The position numbers were made by a program, and so were the translations under genes. The notes under the pieces are model-generated. The model saw only the letters and a program-made list of their open reading frames with translations, was not told where the DNA came from and made no database searches. Shown here piece after piece: positions 54,116 to 64,000 of a stretch of DNA of 64,000 nt (position 1 is the stretch's first letter; the number at the start of each line of letters is the position of its first letter). Location of the stretch: contig NC_088298.1 of NCBI RefSeq assembly GCF_032854445.1, positions 6,809,504 to 6,873,503 of the forward strand, read 5' to 3'. The stretch comes from Liolophura sinensis. Its lineage: Eukaryota; Mollusca; Polyplacophora; Chitonida; Chitonidae.

Positions 54116-54320
54116 CTGGGAGGAAACCGGGCAGAATCCGGAGGATTTATTTATTTTTTTCTGCTTGTTGTTTTAGGTCGCATTCAAAAATATTTCACCT
54201 ATACGACAGCGGCCAGTATTATAGTGATGGGAAACCGCGCAGAGCCCTGGGGATGGTCTTGTGTTCTATTGTCAGTAAATATCCGACCATCCCCTGCCAG
54301 GTTGCTGACAGCCATGGAAA
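54113..54320 (-). mobile_element. SINE-B pieces, rearranged
   Basis: A short tactgggaggaaaccgggca piece comes first. A tail and body (tttatttatttttttctgct, gtcgcattcaaaaatatttc, gccaggttgctgacagcc) then end at the start of the transposase relic. The doubled bggaaacc-type block suggests two overlapping insertions. Confidence 0.65.
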
Positions 54321-55000
54321 TCGCTCCAATCATTCCAGGCCATCGTCGCATAAACCCACAAACCGCAAGAAATCGTCTGCGCCTTGGCTGGGTTGCGCAA
54401 ACGTCGTCCAGCGATACGTCTGTCGTTGACGCCACAACATTGTCAATCAAGGTTGCAGGGACGCGGACAGCTCGCCAGACACCCTTCACACTGGTGACGA
54501 AATGTACTGTTTACGGACAAGTCAAATTTCCTCCTATCCCATTCAGATGGATGTCAACCCTTGTATCGTCGTCGGGGTGAGCGTTACTTTGACGCCTGTA
54601 TTGTCGAGAGAAACCTTTATGGCGGCAGGTCAGCGAAGGTGTGGGGAGGTTTAACATTTTGTCACTGTATTCCTGTTGTTGTTGTTGACTGTAAATTGAA
54701 TACTACCGGCTACAGAGACCAGATCCTTCAGCCCACTGTCGTCCATTTCCTACAAGGTCACGGCCCCGGGATGACATTTCAGCAGGATTTTCATGTGGAT
54801 CCTTGGCCTGAAAATTCACCTATTGAGCACGTTTGGGACGAAATGTACCGACGCTTGGATGGCAGCGCCGCCAGCCCTAAAACGTTGACGCAATGGCTAC
54901 AGTCCTAACCAGGATCTGGGCGGGGATTCCGCAAGAATTCTTCGCTCGTCCAGTCACTTAAATGGGACTGAGATACAGAGAAACCATTGACACTCGTGGT
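54312..55000 (+). pseudogene. Tc1/mariner-type transposase relic
   Basis: HRRINPQTARNRLRL (helix-turn-helix part) is followed by a frameshifted stretch (RRPAIRLSLTPQHCQSRLQ in the next frame). LFTDKSNF then appears, with the first catalytic Asp but Glu replaced by Lys. From 54561 an open run reads YRRRGERYFDAC, YGGRSAKVWGGL, TGYRDQILQPTV, HGPGMTFQQD with the second Asp, and NSPIEHVWDE with the last acidic residue. Roughly 20-25 residues between QQD and the final motif are missing. The motif set is that of Tc1-like DDE transposases, which cut and paste DNA at inverted repeats. Frameshifts, a stop and the deletion make it dead, and no terminal inverted repeats were found. Confidence 0.85.
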
Positions 55001-55004
55001 ATGG

Positions 55005-55550
55005 ATGTATGTATGCTTGGGGTTCTAGGTCGTAGTTAACATTTTCTTCTGTCACACGACGACGAGGAGTGCTGCCGGCAATGAAGCATAATGCCCCACA
55101 CAATCAAATTATACTGAATCTGTGCGTCGAAACCGACATTCGTATACCAGCCGTCAGCCCATAAGGGCGTTCTAGGTCAATAATCGCAAGGCCAGTTCCC
55201 AAAACGACGTATAACACAAACCACAAAGAAAGTATATAAAGTACGAAAATAGGCAGATTCATGAAAGGGAAGTCAACTTTTTTAACTGTTGGAAAGACGC
55301 AAGGCATATTCTTGGCGACTAAGTGAAATCAGTATTCAAACCGAGTACCCTGGAATGTACCGTGTACATTAGAACACTGGACCAACCAGTCCTATTTCCT
55401 GTCTAACCTCTAAGTGCTGAGCAGCAAGTGACGAAGCAACAAGTACCAGTTTTAAAATCTTTGAATTGACTCGGTCCGGGATTGATTTTGTGCCTCCCGA
55501 CTTCAAGGCGGACGCCCTAACCATAAGGTGCACGCAGCTTGTCAACCTTG
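55005..55550 (-). mobile_element. SINE-C split by family E
   Basis: The tail side (55005-55112, tatgcttggggttctaggtc, cacgacgacgaggagtgctg) and the head side (about 55370-55550, gaccaaccagtcctatttcc, tttgaattgactcggtccgg, ggcggacgccctaaccataa) belong to one SINE-C read on the minus strand. A family E copy sits exactly between the attatactga and ggaccaacca blocks, which are adjacent in the copy at 24885-24915. Confidence 0.75.
55113..55345 (+). repeat. family E 5' half, inserted in SINE-C
   Basis: It carries gtgcgtcgaaaccgacattc, gtataccagccgtcagccca, taatcgcaaggccagttccc and gcatattcttggcgactaag. Confidence 0.8.
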
Positions 55551-55554
55551 CCCT

Positions 55555-55855
55555 TCTTCCGTCAGTGACCTTATAAACACGTTGGAGACGTGATTTGTAC
55601 AGCCATTTTTTGTCTGTTCATTCACAATATGTTGTCCTTCGACCATGGATAGCAAAAAGACAGTATGTATTCGATAATGGAAGAACAATATATCTATGTC
55701 CATGCACAGTTACTCTTTTGAGTGAGTACATAAATATGAGGACACTATTTTGATACAACCTAAGTATTTTTTCGCTCAGTGTTGCACCCTATTGATTATA
55801 TTGAACTAATTCTACAAAAGTCTAAATTGGCATTTTGACCACGCGGGATAGTGTT
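55555..55855. other. no recognisable feature
   Basis: No supported frame or repeat. Confidence 0.4.
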
Positions 55856-55856
55856 T

Positions 55857-55940
55857 ATTTACTTATTTATTTATTTTATGTTATTTTACTGGTGTTTCAG
55901 GTCGTACTAAGGAATATTTCATTTCCATGACAATAAACAC
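55857..55940 (-). mobile_element. SINE-B tail fragment
   Basis: It carries tttatttacttatttattta, actggtgtttcaggtcgtac and aaggaatatttcatttcca. Confidence 0.75.
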
Positions 55941-56450
55941 GTTTGTTAACGAAGAAATCCGAACTCATAATTCTGATGTATAATGCATGGCTGAATTAAT
56001 TGAAAAAGAAAACAGCTGAAAGGGATAAGCTAATGGCATGTCCTTGACAGTGGTTTACTAATCAATATCTGTTGTCGTATGTACATGTATATATAGATTG
56101 AAAAAGACACAAAGGATCTAAGAAATGTGACAAGGCCCCCATGTTTACGCCAAATTTTGCTATATATAATTTCTCATATTACTGATATAAAAACAAAAAT
56201 TCAATACAAAGTCAATAATTGATGCAAACATGTTTTTTTAGTCAAATTTGGGGGAATGTTGTCCCCAAAATTATTATTACGTCTACTACTGTGGTAGAAC
56301 TTATAGGATTGCCAAAAACACACTAATGTCAGAAATAAACCACCCACCTTTGGCAACTAACTGCTAAATTTTGGCAAGCGTGAAGAAACAAAGTGCACAG
56401 CTAGTGGGTACGGTGTATTTGGTGAAAAACAAGTGATCGCAAACGAAGTT
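55941..56450. other. no recognisable feature
   Basis: AT-rich, nothing supported. Confidence 0.4.
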
Positions 56451-56454
56451 CATG

Positions 56455-56785
56455 TAAGGCTCCATGAAGTGCCACGTGAGCGCTGTCGATAGTATGTTGT
56501 CACTGAGGCACAGAGATGAGTCCATGTCCATGACCCCATAAAGGTCCATGTGGGCGCTGTCGATAGCATGTTGTCACTAAGGCACAGAGATGAGTCCATG
56601 TCCATGACCTCATGAAGGTCCATGTGAGCGCTGTCGAAAGCATGCTGTCACTAAGGCACAGAGATGAGTCCATGTCCATGACCTCATGAAGGTCCATGCG
56701 AGCGCTGTCGATAGCATGTTGTCACTAAGGCACAGAGATGAGTCCATGTCCATGACCCCATGAAGGGCCACGTGTTCATGACCCA
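56455..56785. repeat. 74-bp tandem repeat, about 4.4 units
   Basis: Units of gatgagtccatgtccatgac, ctcatgaaggtccatgtgag and cgctgtcgatagcatgttgt plus cactaaggcacaga. Copies are very similar. The minus-strand frames across it are shadows. Confidence 0.95.
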
Positions 56786-56879
56786 GTGAAGGCCCAGTCT
56801 TAACATTCACGCCCGGATTTGTTACCAGTTATGTTCATAACTACCACTTTAGAAATATTGTCTTTACCCCAGGCATGAG

Positions 56880-56958
56880 ATTTATTGTTTGACTGGAGTC
56901 GGACGCCGTACCTATACTCAGGAATATTTCCCTTATACGACGGCGGTCAAATGCTGGC
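56880..56958 (-). mobile_element. SINE-B tail remnant
   Basis: It carries gttggacgccgtac-like sequence (gtcggacgccgtacctatac) and ttcccttatacgacggcggt, and is joined directly to a D copy. Confidence 0.7.
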
Positions 56959-57180
56959 AAATAGTCACACGCAACCGGTGAAATACGCCCTCTTTTACCT
57001 CAGGGTTTTGTTCTGAGTACTCAGGTAAATGTATAAAACACAGCCATTTAGACACTCCTCTAGCACCATGGCTTAAGCAGAATTAGTTATGAAAAATGCA
57101 GTGGTTTTAATTACAATTTATTAGACGTCACTGGTCTAGAATTACTCAAAATGCTGTGTTGTCATCACATGTAATATACA
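56955..57180 (-). repeat. family D copy
   Basis: It carries gctggcaaatagtcacacgc, aaccggtgaaatacgccctc, gcaccatggcttaagcagaa, attagacgtcactggtctag and tgctgtgttgtcatcacatg. One of the better D copies. Confidence 0.85.
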
Positions 57181-57717
57181 ATGGCATGAAAACAGCATTA
57201 AAACTAAGGCACCATTAAACCAAATTCTTCACAGCCTTGGTTCGCTTTACTTAAGGTGCTAACTGAGACGGCTTTTTCACAGCTTGGTTTCTTCAGTCAA
57301 AAAAAAACTTGATCAGTGTTGTTATTGTTTATGTTATTTTTGCATTGTGGAAACACGCATGCGCCTGCTACAGCATTTTCCGGTCTGGGTTATTCAAACC
57401 AGTCATTCATGCAATACACGTCGCTGTTTCTCGTTGCACACCGACCATTTTGTTTTTCTTGCTTTTTACACGAATACGGTATAAACGCAGGCAAAATGGG
57501 TAAATACGAGAAACCATTCCAAATGTAATGGACTCATCTGAGAAGGAGTGGTTGTTGATGGTTTGATCAGATCTAGTGGCTGGTATGCACTTTGAAAATG
57601 TATGGATAAGGGTGTTAAGACACATTTTCGTGGAGACTCTAACGTTTTATGTCAATATGCCGTGGTACACATCTCTGCTTCAATATATGACACAATTTTT
57701 CTAGTTCTCGCCACTAT
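57181..57717. other. no recognisable feature
   Basis: Overlapping 60-72-codon frames on both strands have no domains. Confidence 0.4.
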
Positions 57718-57728
57718 ATGGCCGAAAT

Positions 57729-60700
57729 ATTACTGATGTGGTGTTCAGTTATATTTCCACCATTACTGATGTGGGGTTCAGTCATATTTCCACCACTACT
57801 GATGTGGGGTTCAATCATATTTCCACCGTTACTGATATGGAGCTCAGTCATATTTACACCATTACTAATGAGGGGTTCAGTCATATTTCCAGCATTACTG
57901 ATGTGGGGTTCAGTCATATTTCCACCATTACTGATGTGGGGTTCAGTCATATTTCCACCATTACTGATATGGAGCTCAGTCATATTTTCACCATTACTGA
58001 TGTGGGGTTCAGTCATATTTCCACCATTACTGATGTGGAGCTCAGTCATATTTCCACCATTACTGATGTGGGGTTCAGTCATATTTCCACCATTACTGAT
58101 GGTGAGTTTAGTCATATTTCCTCCATTAGTGATGTGGGGTTCAGTCATACTTCCACCATTAGTGATGTGGCGTTTAGTCATATTCCCACCATTACTGATG
58201 TGGGGTTCAGTCATATTTCCACCATTAATGATGTGGGGTTCAGTCATATTTCCACCATTACTGATATGGAGCTCAGTCATATTTCCATCATTACTGATGT
58301 GGAGTTCAGTAATATTTCCACCATTACTGATATGGAGTTCAGTCATATTTTCACCATTACTGATGTGGGGTTCAGTCATGTTTCCACCATAACTGATGTG
58401 GTGTTCAGTCATACTTCCGCCATTACTGATGTGGAGTTTAGTCATACTTCTACCATTTGTGATGTGGGGTTCAGTCATATTTCCGCCATTACTGATGTTG
58501 AGTTTAGTCATACTTCCACCATTAGTGATGTGGGGTTCCGTCATATTTCCGCCATTACTGATGTGGAGTTTAGTCATACTTCCACCATTACTGATGTGGG
58601 GTTCAGTCATATTTCCACCATTACTCATGCTGAGTTTAGTCATACTTCTACCATTAGTGATGTGGGGTTCAGTCATATGTCCACCATTACTGATGTGGAG
58701 TTCAGTCATATTTCCACCATTAGTGATGTGGGGTTCAGTCATACTTCCGCCATTACTGATGTTGAGTTTAGTCATACTTCCACCATTAGTGATGTGGAGT
58801 TTAGTCATACTTCCGCCATTACTGATGTGGAGTTCAGTCATATTTCCACCATTAGTGATGTGGGGTTCAGTCATATTTCCGCCATTAGTGATGTGGGGTT
58901 CAGTCATACTTCCACCATTAGTGATGTGGAGTTTAGTCATACTTCGCCATTACTGATGTGGAGTTCAGTCATATTTCCACCATTACTGATGTGGGGTTTA
59001 GTCATATGTCCACCATTAGTGATGTGGGGTTCAGTCATATGTCCACCATTAGTGATGTGGGGTTGAGTCATATTTCCACCATTACTGATGTGGAGTTCAG
59101 TCATATTTCCACCATTACTGATGTGGAGCTCAGTCATATTTCCACCATTACTGATGTGGGGTTCAGTCATATTTCCGCCATTACTGATGGTGAGTTTAGT
59201 GATATTTCCTCCATTGGTGATGTGGGGTTCAGTCATACTTCCACCATTAGTAATGTGGAGTTCAGTCATATTTCCACCATTACTGATGTGGGGTTTAGTC
59301 ATATTTCCACCATTAGTTATGTGGGTTCAGTCATATGTCCACCATTAGTGATGTGGGGTTCAGTCATATTCCACCATTAGTGATGTGGGGTTTAGCCATA
59401 TTTTCCACCATTAGTGATGTGGTGTTCAGTCATATTTCCACCATTAAGTGATGTGGGGTTCAGTCATACTTCCGCCATTACTGATGTTCAGTTTAGTCAT
59501 ACTTCCGCCATTACTGATGTGGGGTTCAATCATACTTCCGCCATTACTGATGTGGTGTTCAGTCATATTTCCACCATAACTGATGTGGTGTTCAGTCATA
59601 CTTCGCCTATTACTGATGTGGAGTTAGTCATACTTCTACCATTTGTGATGTGGGGTTCAGTCATATTTCCGCCATTACTGATGTTGAGTTTAGTCATACT
59701 TCCACCATTAGTGATGTGGGGTTCCGTCATATTTCCGCCATTACTGATGTGGAGTTTAGTCATACTTCCACCATTACTGATGTGGGGTTCAGTCATATTT
59801 CCACCATTACTCATGCTGAGTTTAGTCATACTTCTACCATTAGTGATGTGGGGTTCAGTCATATGTCCACCATTACTGATGTGGAGTTCAGTCATATTTC
59901 CACCATTAGTGATGTGGGGTTCAGTCATACTTCCGCCATTACTGATGTTGAGTTTAGTCATATTTCCACCATTAGTGATGTGGAGTTTAGTCATACTTCC
60001 GCCATTACTGATGTGGAGTTCAGTCATATGTCCACCATTAGTGATGTGGGGTTCAGTCATATTTCCGCCATTAGTGATGTGGAGTTTAGTCATACTTCCG
60101 CCATTACTGATGTGGAGTTCAGTCATATTTCCACCATTACTGATGTGGGGTTTAGTCATATGTCCACCATTAGTGATGTGGGGTTCAGTCATATGTCCAC
60201 CATTAGTGATGTGGGGTTGAGTCATATTTCCACCATTACTGATGTGGAGTTCAGTCATATTTCCACCATTACTGATGTGGAGCTCAGTCATATTTCCACC
60301 ATTACTGATGTGGGGTTCAGTCATATTTCCGCCATTACTGATGGTGAGTTTAGTGATATTTCCTCCATTGGTGATGTGGGGTTCAGTCATACTTCCACCA
60401 TTAGTGATGTGGAGTTCAGTCATATTTCCACCATTACTGATGTGGGGTTTAGTCATATTTCCACCATTAGTTATGTGGGGTTCAGTCATATGTCCACCAT
60501 TAGTGATGTGGGGTTCAGTCATATTTCCACCATTACTGATGTGGGGTTTAGTCATATTTCCACCATTAGTTATGTGGGGTTCAGTCATATGTCCACCATT
60601 AGTGATGTGGGGTTCAGTCATATGTCCACCATTAGTGATGTGGGGTTTAGCCATATTTCCACCATTAGTGATGTGGTGTTCAGTCATATTTCCGCCATTA

Positions 60701-61195
60701 CTGATGTGGGGTTCAGTCATATTTCCACCATTACTGATATGGAGTTCAGTCATATTTCCACCATTACTGATATGGAGTTCAGTCATATTTTCACCATTAC
60801 TGATGTGGGGTTCAGTCATGTTTCCACCATTACTGATATGGAGCTCAGTCATATGTCCACCATTACTGATGTGGGGTTCAGTCATATTTCCACCATTACT
60901 GATGTGGAGTTTAGTCATACTTCTACCATTAGTGATGTGGGGTTCAGTCATACTTCCGCCATTACTGATGTGGGGTTCAATCATACTTCCGCCATTAGTG
61001 ATGTGGGGTTCCGTCATACTTCCGCCATTACTGATGTGGAGTTTAGTCATACTTCCACCATTTGTGATGTGGGGTTCAGTCATATTTCCGCCATTACTGA
61101 TGTTGAGTTTAGTCACACTTCCACCATTAGTGATGTGGGGTTCAGTCATATTTCCGCCATTACTGATGTGGCGTTCAGTCATATTTCCACCATTA
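57729..61195. repeat. 33-bp minisatellite, about 105 units (3.47 kb)
   Basis: Units of ttcagtcatatttccaccat plus tactgatgtgggg repeat in one orientation with scattered substitutions. Because 33 is a multiple of 3 and the unit lacks stops in those frames, three frames stay open. Two on the plus strand repeat FSHISTITDVG and SVIFPPLLMWG. One on the minus strand repeats NMTEPHISNGG (up to 553 codons, 59596-61257, and 408 codons, 57714-58940). No start context, signal peptide or non-repeat domain supports translation of any of them. Variant units recur in order, showing a higher-order duplication of about 1.15-1.19 kb. Confidence 0.97.
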
Positions 61196-61199
61196 TATA

Positions 61200-61815
61200 A
61201 AAAAATGTTTTTAGCAGTTGTTAAAGTTATACAGTAAAAGCCTTCGATTCTTAACATTTATGTAACACTCCTTCATAAAAATGGGCTTTGTCTGAAAGCT
61301 GTGGATTTTTTTTTCTGAAATAATCCTGGACAAAAATACACAAAGAAAATAAAACAGTCAAACTGCTTATCATTATTTAAGAAATAAACAAGCATGAGCC
61401 CTCCCATTGATGTGGACATGGTGATCTATATTCGCCTCACGCTATGTTTACGCAACAAATCAATGTCAAGGTCAAACCTCTCTACTGCGTGTTGACTACA
61501 GGGACACTTCAAAGGGACTTGACTTAACTCAAGGTGAAAGGATGTACTTCATAGAGGCTGCTTTATACAGAGGCCTGGATGCTGTATTCCGTGATAAATA
61601 CTGAAACTCAAGCAATGTTATCAGCACACATGAAACAACAGCCTGGATGACAGCAAATGTGATTATAGATATGCAGCTGTATAGTAGAATTCCAATAAAT
61701 CTTCAATAAATCAGTTGAAAACAGAGGGTTCAAACCCGGGATTATAGAATCACTGCTGAGTGGCGTCACAAATATTTAGTCTGCATTTAAAGTTCGCGTG
61801 TTCGTGTCAAGGAAT
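61200..61815. other. no recognisable feature
   Basis: A sequence of ordinary composition between the array and the next candidate repeat. No frame has support. Confidence 0.4.
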
Positions 61816-61826
61816 ACATAGATATG

Positions 61827-61966
61827 GGCTGAGTTTCACGAACTGGCGTACGACATTTTTTATCGCACATTTGTTCTACGATATTTTGCACGTCACTATT
61901 ACTGTATTATTGCCCTTATGGACCATTATCGTACATGTACGACATCTTTGTGAATCTGGGCCACGA
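61827..61966. mobile_element. possible short TIR element (MITE-like)
   Basis: gggctgagtttcacgaact at the left and ctttgtgaatctgggccac at the right are partly inverted copies (about 12 of 17 positions). The inner gcgtacgacat and atgtacgacat are similar as well. No second copy in the window confirms it. Confidence 0.3.
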
Positions 61967-62019
61967 CATCCAGTCCCACCTGAGCCAGCATTTTCGCTAA
62001 TCTTCATTTAAAAGTGTAA

Positions 62020-62254
62020 GAGGGGGCCTCCATAGCTCAGTTGGTTAGCGCGCTATCGCAGCGTAATTACCCTGGAGCGTCTCACCAATGCGGTCGCTGT
62101 GAATTCAAGTCCAGCTCATGCTGGCTTCCTCTCCAGCCGTACGTGCCAGCAACCAGCGGATGTTTGTGGGTTTCCCCGGGCTCTACCCGCCGTCGTATAA
62201 GTGGAATATTCTTGAGTACGGCGTAAAACACCACTCAAATAAATAAAATTAATA
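62020..62254 (+). mobile_element. SINE-B, full length reference copy
   Basis: The tRNA-like head ggcctccatagctcagttgg (A box, tagctcagttgg) and ttagcgcgctatcgcagcg are followed by a B-box-like gaattcaagtcc. Next come the body (atgctggcttcctctccagc, tgtgggtttccccgggctct) and the conserved end gagtacggcgtaaaacacca with an aaataaataaaa tail. Such heads carry an internal RNA polymerase III promoter in SINEs. Part of the body near 62165-62195 is deleted compared with other copies. Confidence 0.92.
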
Positions 62255-62350
62255 AGACCTATAGGAAATCATGCTTACTCAAAAAGTAAATTGCTATTGA
62301 CATCCTGTAATTAAAAAAAAACACGAATGTATACGGTTATAAAAATTGAT

Positions 62351-63289
62351 TCAGCATCAGGATAAGGTGTGTCAGCATCAGGATAAGGTGTGTCAACATC
62401 AAGAAAAGGTGTGTCAGCATCAGGATAAGGTGTGTCAGCATCAGGATAAGGTGTGTCAGCATCAGGATAAGGTGTGTCAGCATCAGGATAAAGTGTGTCA
62501 GCATCAGGATAAGGTGTGTCAGCATCAGGATAAGGTGTGTCAACATCAGGATAAGGTGTGTCAGCATCAGGATAATGTGTGTCAGCATCAGGATAAGGTG
62601 TGTCAACATCAAGAAAAGGTGTGTCAGCATCAGGATAAGGTGTGTCAGCATTAGGATAAGGTGTGTCAGCATCAGGATAATGTGTGTCAGCATCAAGAAA
62701 AGGTGTGTCAGCATCAGGATAATGTGTGTCAGCATCAGGATAATGTGTGCCAGCATCAGGATAAGGTGTGTCAACATCAGGATAATGTGTGTCAGCATCA
62801 GGATGATGTGTGTCAGCATCAGGATAAGGTGTGTCAACATCAAGAAAAGGTGCGTCAGCATCAGGATAAGGTGTGTCAGCATCAGGATAAGGTGTGTCAG
62901 CATCAGGATAATGTGTGTCAGCATCAAGAAAAGGTGTGTCAGCATCAGGATAAGGTGTGTCAGCATCAGGATAAGGTGTGTCAACATCAAGAAAAGGTGT
63001 GTCAGCATCAGGATAAGGTGTGTCAGCATCAGGATAAGGCGTGTCAGCATCAGGATAATGTGTGTCAGCATCAGGATAAGGTGTGTCAGCATCAGGATAA
63101 GGTATGTCGGCATCAGGATAAGGTGTGTCAGCATCAGGGTAATGTGTGTCAGCATCAAGAAAAGGTGTGTGAGCATCAGGATAATGTGTGTCAGCATCAG
63201 GATAAGGTGTGTCAACATCAAGAAAAGGTGTGTCAGCATCAGGATAAGGCGTGTCAGCATCAGGATAAGGTGTGTCAGCATCAGGATAC
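62351..63289. repeat. 21-bp array, about 45 units
   Basis: Units of cagcatcaggataaggtgtg plus t, with a recurrent variant aacatcaagaaaaggtgtgt. Frames stay open on both strands: a 7-residue repeat QHQDKVC and a second frame on plus (CVSIRIR), and LMLTHLI on minus (336 codons, 62337-63347). The minus product would be a pure leucine-rich heptad string. Without non-repeat domains none is accepted as a gene. Confidence 0.97.
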
Positions 63290-63424
63290 GCAGTGAAAAA
63301 AATGTCTTACATGTTTTTTTTAATAACTCTCTTGTTGACTTTGACACTACATCAAGGACGTGATATCAACAAAAACCTGTAGTGTTTGGATTATAAATAA
63401 GTTGCACTTTGGCTCATAATATTC

Positions 63425-63545
63425 ATTTAACGTCACTTGTCCTCCACTCCCATGATGTGCATACCTGTACGCCACACGTAAGAAAGTTTGTGGGCAGCTT
63501 ATTAAAACTGGGTGGTTTATAACACCACTACCCGTAAGACGGACC
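63425..63545 (+). repeat. SINE-F body fragment
   Basis: catgatgtgcatacctgtac, gccacacgtaagaaagtttg and aaaactgggtggtttataac resemble 52385-52450 with strong divergence. Confidence 0.4.
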
Positions 63546-63550
63546 GCCAC

Positions 63551-63715
63551 CTAGATTTATTTATCAATCAGCAGGTTGCTGACAAACTTTCCCATGTTCA
63601 GCCGGAGAGGAAGCCAGCATGACCTGAACTTGAACTCACAGCGCTCGCATTGGTGAAAGGCTCCTCGGTCATTGCGCCAATGACCGAGTGCCAACCCCTT
63701 CGGCCACGGAGGCCC
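63551..63715 (-). mobile_element. SINE-B with central deletion
   Basis: A short tail piece (tagatttatttatcaatca) jumps directly to agcaggttgctgacaaactt, then gaggaagccagcatgacctg and the head up to ttcggccacggaggccccct. The usual middle with ggcggccagcat is absent. Confidence 0.85.
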
Positions 63716-63857
63716 CCTACCACCATCTTGAGCATACTTATTCATCTATTTCACAAAGATGGGTTGTAATCTGTTGTTAAATTTAAGCGTTTAGATGTGT
63801 TTTACTTTGCTGCAACAAGCAAAAGACTTGTTGAACAACAGCGTTGTGCATGATGTA

Positions 63858-63945
63858 AACCACCAACCTCTGGTAAGTTACTGACGAACTTCCCAACGAC
63901 TGGTGTACATACATGCACACTGTATCTACAGGAGACTTGTTCGAA
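63858..63945 (-). repeat. SINE-F body fragment
   Basis: caacctctggtaagttactg, acgaacttcccaacgactgg and tacatgcacactgta match the minus-strand pieces at 12385-12430 and 13990-14050. Confidence 0.5.
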
Positions 63946-64000
63946 TTGTAGGCACTTACAACTGGTTCCAGTAATGTATTAGTGTCCACAGAGTCAAACA

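Noticed and set aside
59596-61257. 553-codon minus-strand frame as a repetitive secreted or structural protein
   Set aside because: It is composed of the 33-bp minisatellite apart from about 20 leading codons. It has no signal peptide or non-repeat domain, and two other frames over the same DNA are equally open.
62020-62100. functional tRNA gene
   Set aside because: A and B boxes are recognisable, but the sequence cannot be folded into a normal cloverleaf, and it continues into a SINE body with the A-rich tail.
62337-63347. 336-codon leucine-rich minus frame as a membrane protein
   Set aside because: It is the complement of a 21-bp array. Its hydrophobicity follows from the DNA unit, and the flanking codons show no gene-like features.

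Overview
The window looks like animal nuclear DNA, most likely from a marine mollusc and plausibly a bivalve. The reasons are the density of tRNA-derived SINEs whose conserved tails (an 'acggcgtaaaacacc' type and a 'ggggtttaacgtcgt' type) I associate with molluscan genomes, the decayed Ty3/Gypsy, Penelope-like and Tc1/mariner elements, the AT-rich background, and one 200-base run of N marking a scaffold gap. The species call rests on remembered repeat families, not on a search. I find no host protein-coding gene, no rRNA and no free-standing tRNA gene. Almost every open reading frame is either a shadow inside a tandem array or a fragment of a mobile element.

Layout. 1-11 kb holds a 40-bp tandem repeat at the left edge, many pieces of two interspersed families named here D (about 290 bp) and E (at least several hundred bp), SINE fragments and a decayed Penelope-like reverse transcriptase (RT). 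11-15 kb holds two near-identical copies of about 1.4-1.6 kb on either side of the N gap, probably an unmerged contig overlap. 15-25 kb holds a roughly 55-bp array, a composite SINE carrying an extra segment, and small minisatellites. 25.7-28 kb is a decayed Ty3/Gypsy element in which RNase H lies directly before a 3' LTR, with three SINE insertions. 28-38 kb is mainly unclassified sequence with SINE, D and E fragments and a minus-strand Penelope-like relic. 38.6-40 kb is a 68-bp satellite joined directly to a 21-bp array. 40.7-41.5 kb is a Penelope-like RT fragment ending in a 57-bp repeat. 42.3-47.9 kb is a second, longer Ty3/Gypsy relic (gag, CCHC knuckle, protease, RT, RNase H, integrase) full of stops and frameshifts and split by a SINE with target-site duplications. 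48-57 kb has more SINE/D/E copies, 47-bp, 74-bp and roughly 80-94-bp repeats, and a decayed Tc1-like transposase. 57.7-61.2 kb is a 33-bp minisatellite of about 105 units that is open in three frames, and 62.3-63.3 kb is a 21-bp array of about 45 units.

How the parts relate. The sequence records layered insertion and repeat birth: SINEs jumped into retrotransposons, families D and E were interrupted by or inserted into SINEs, and several tandem arrays appear to have grown from pieces of D or E. Nothing here forms a working operon-like or pathway system. The strongest leads are the satellite-seeding behaviour of D and E, the long arrays with open frames, and the likely assembly artefact at the gap.
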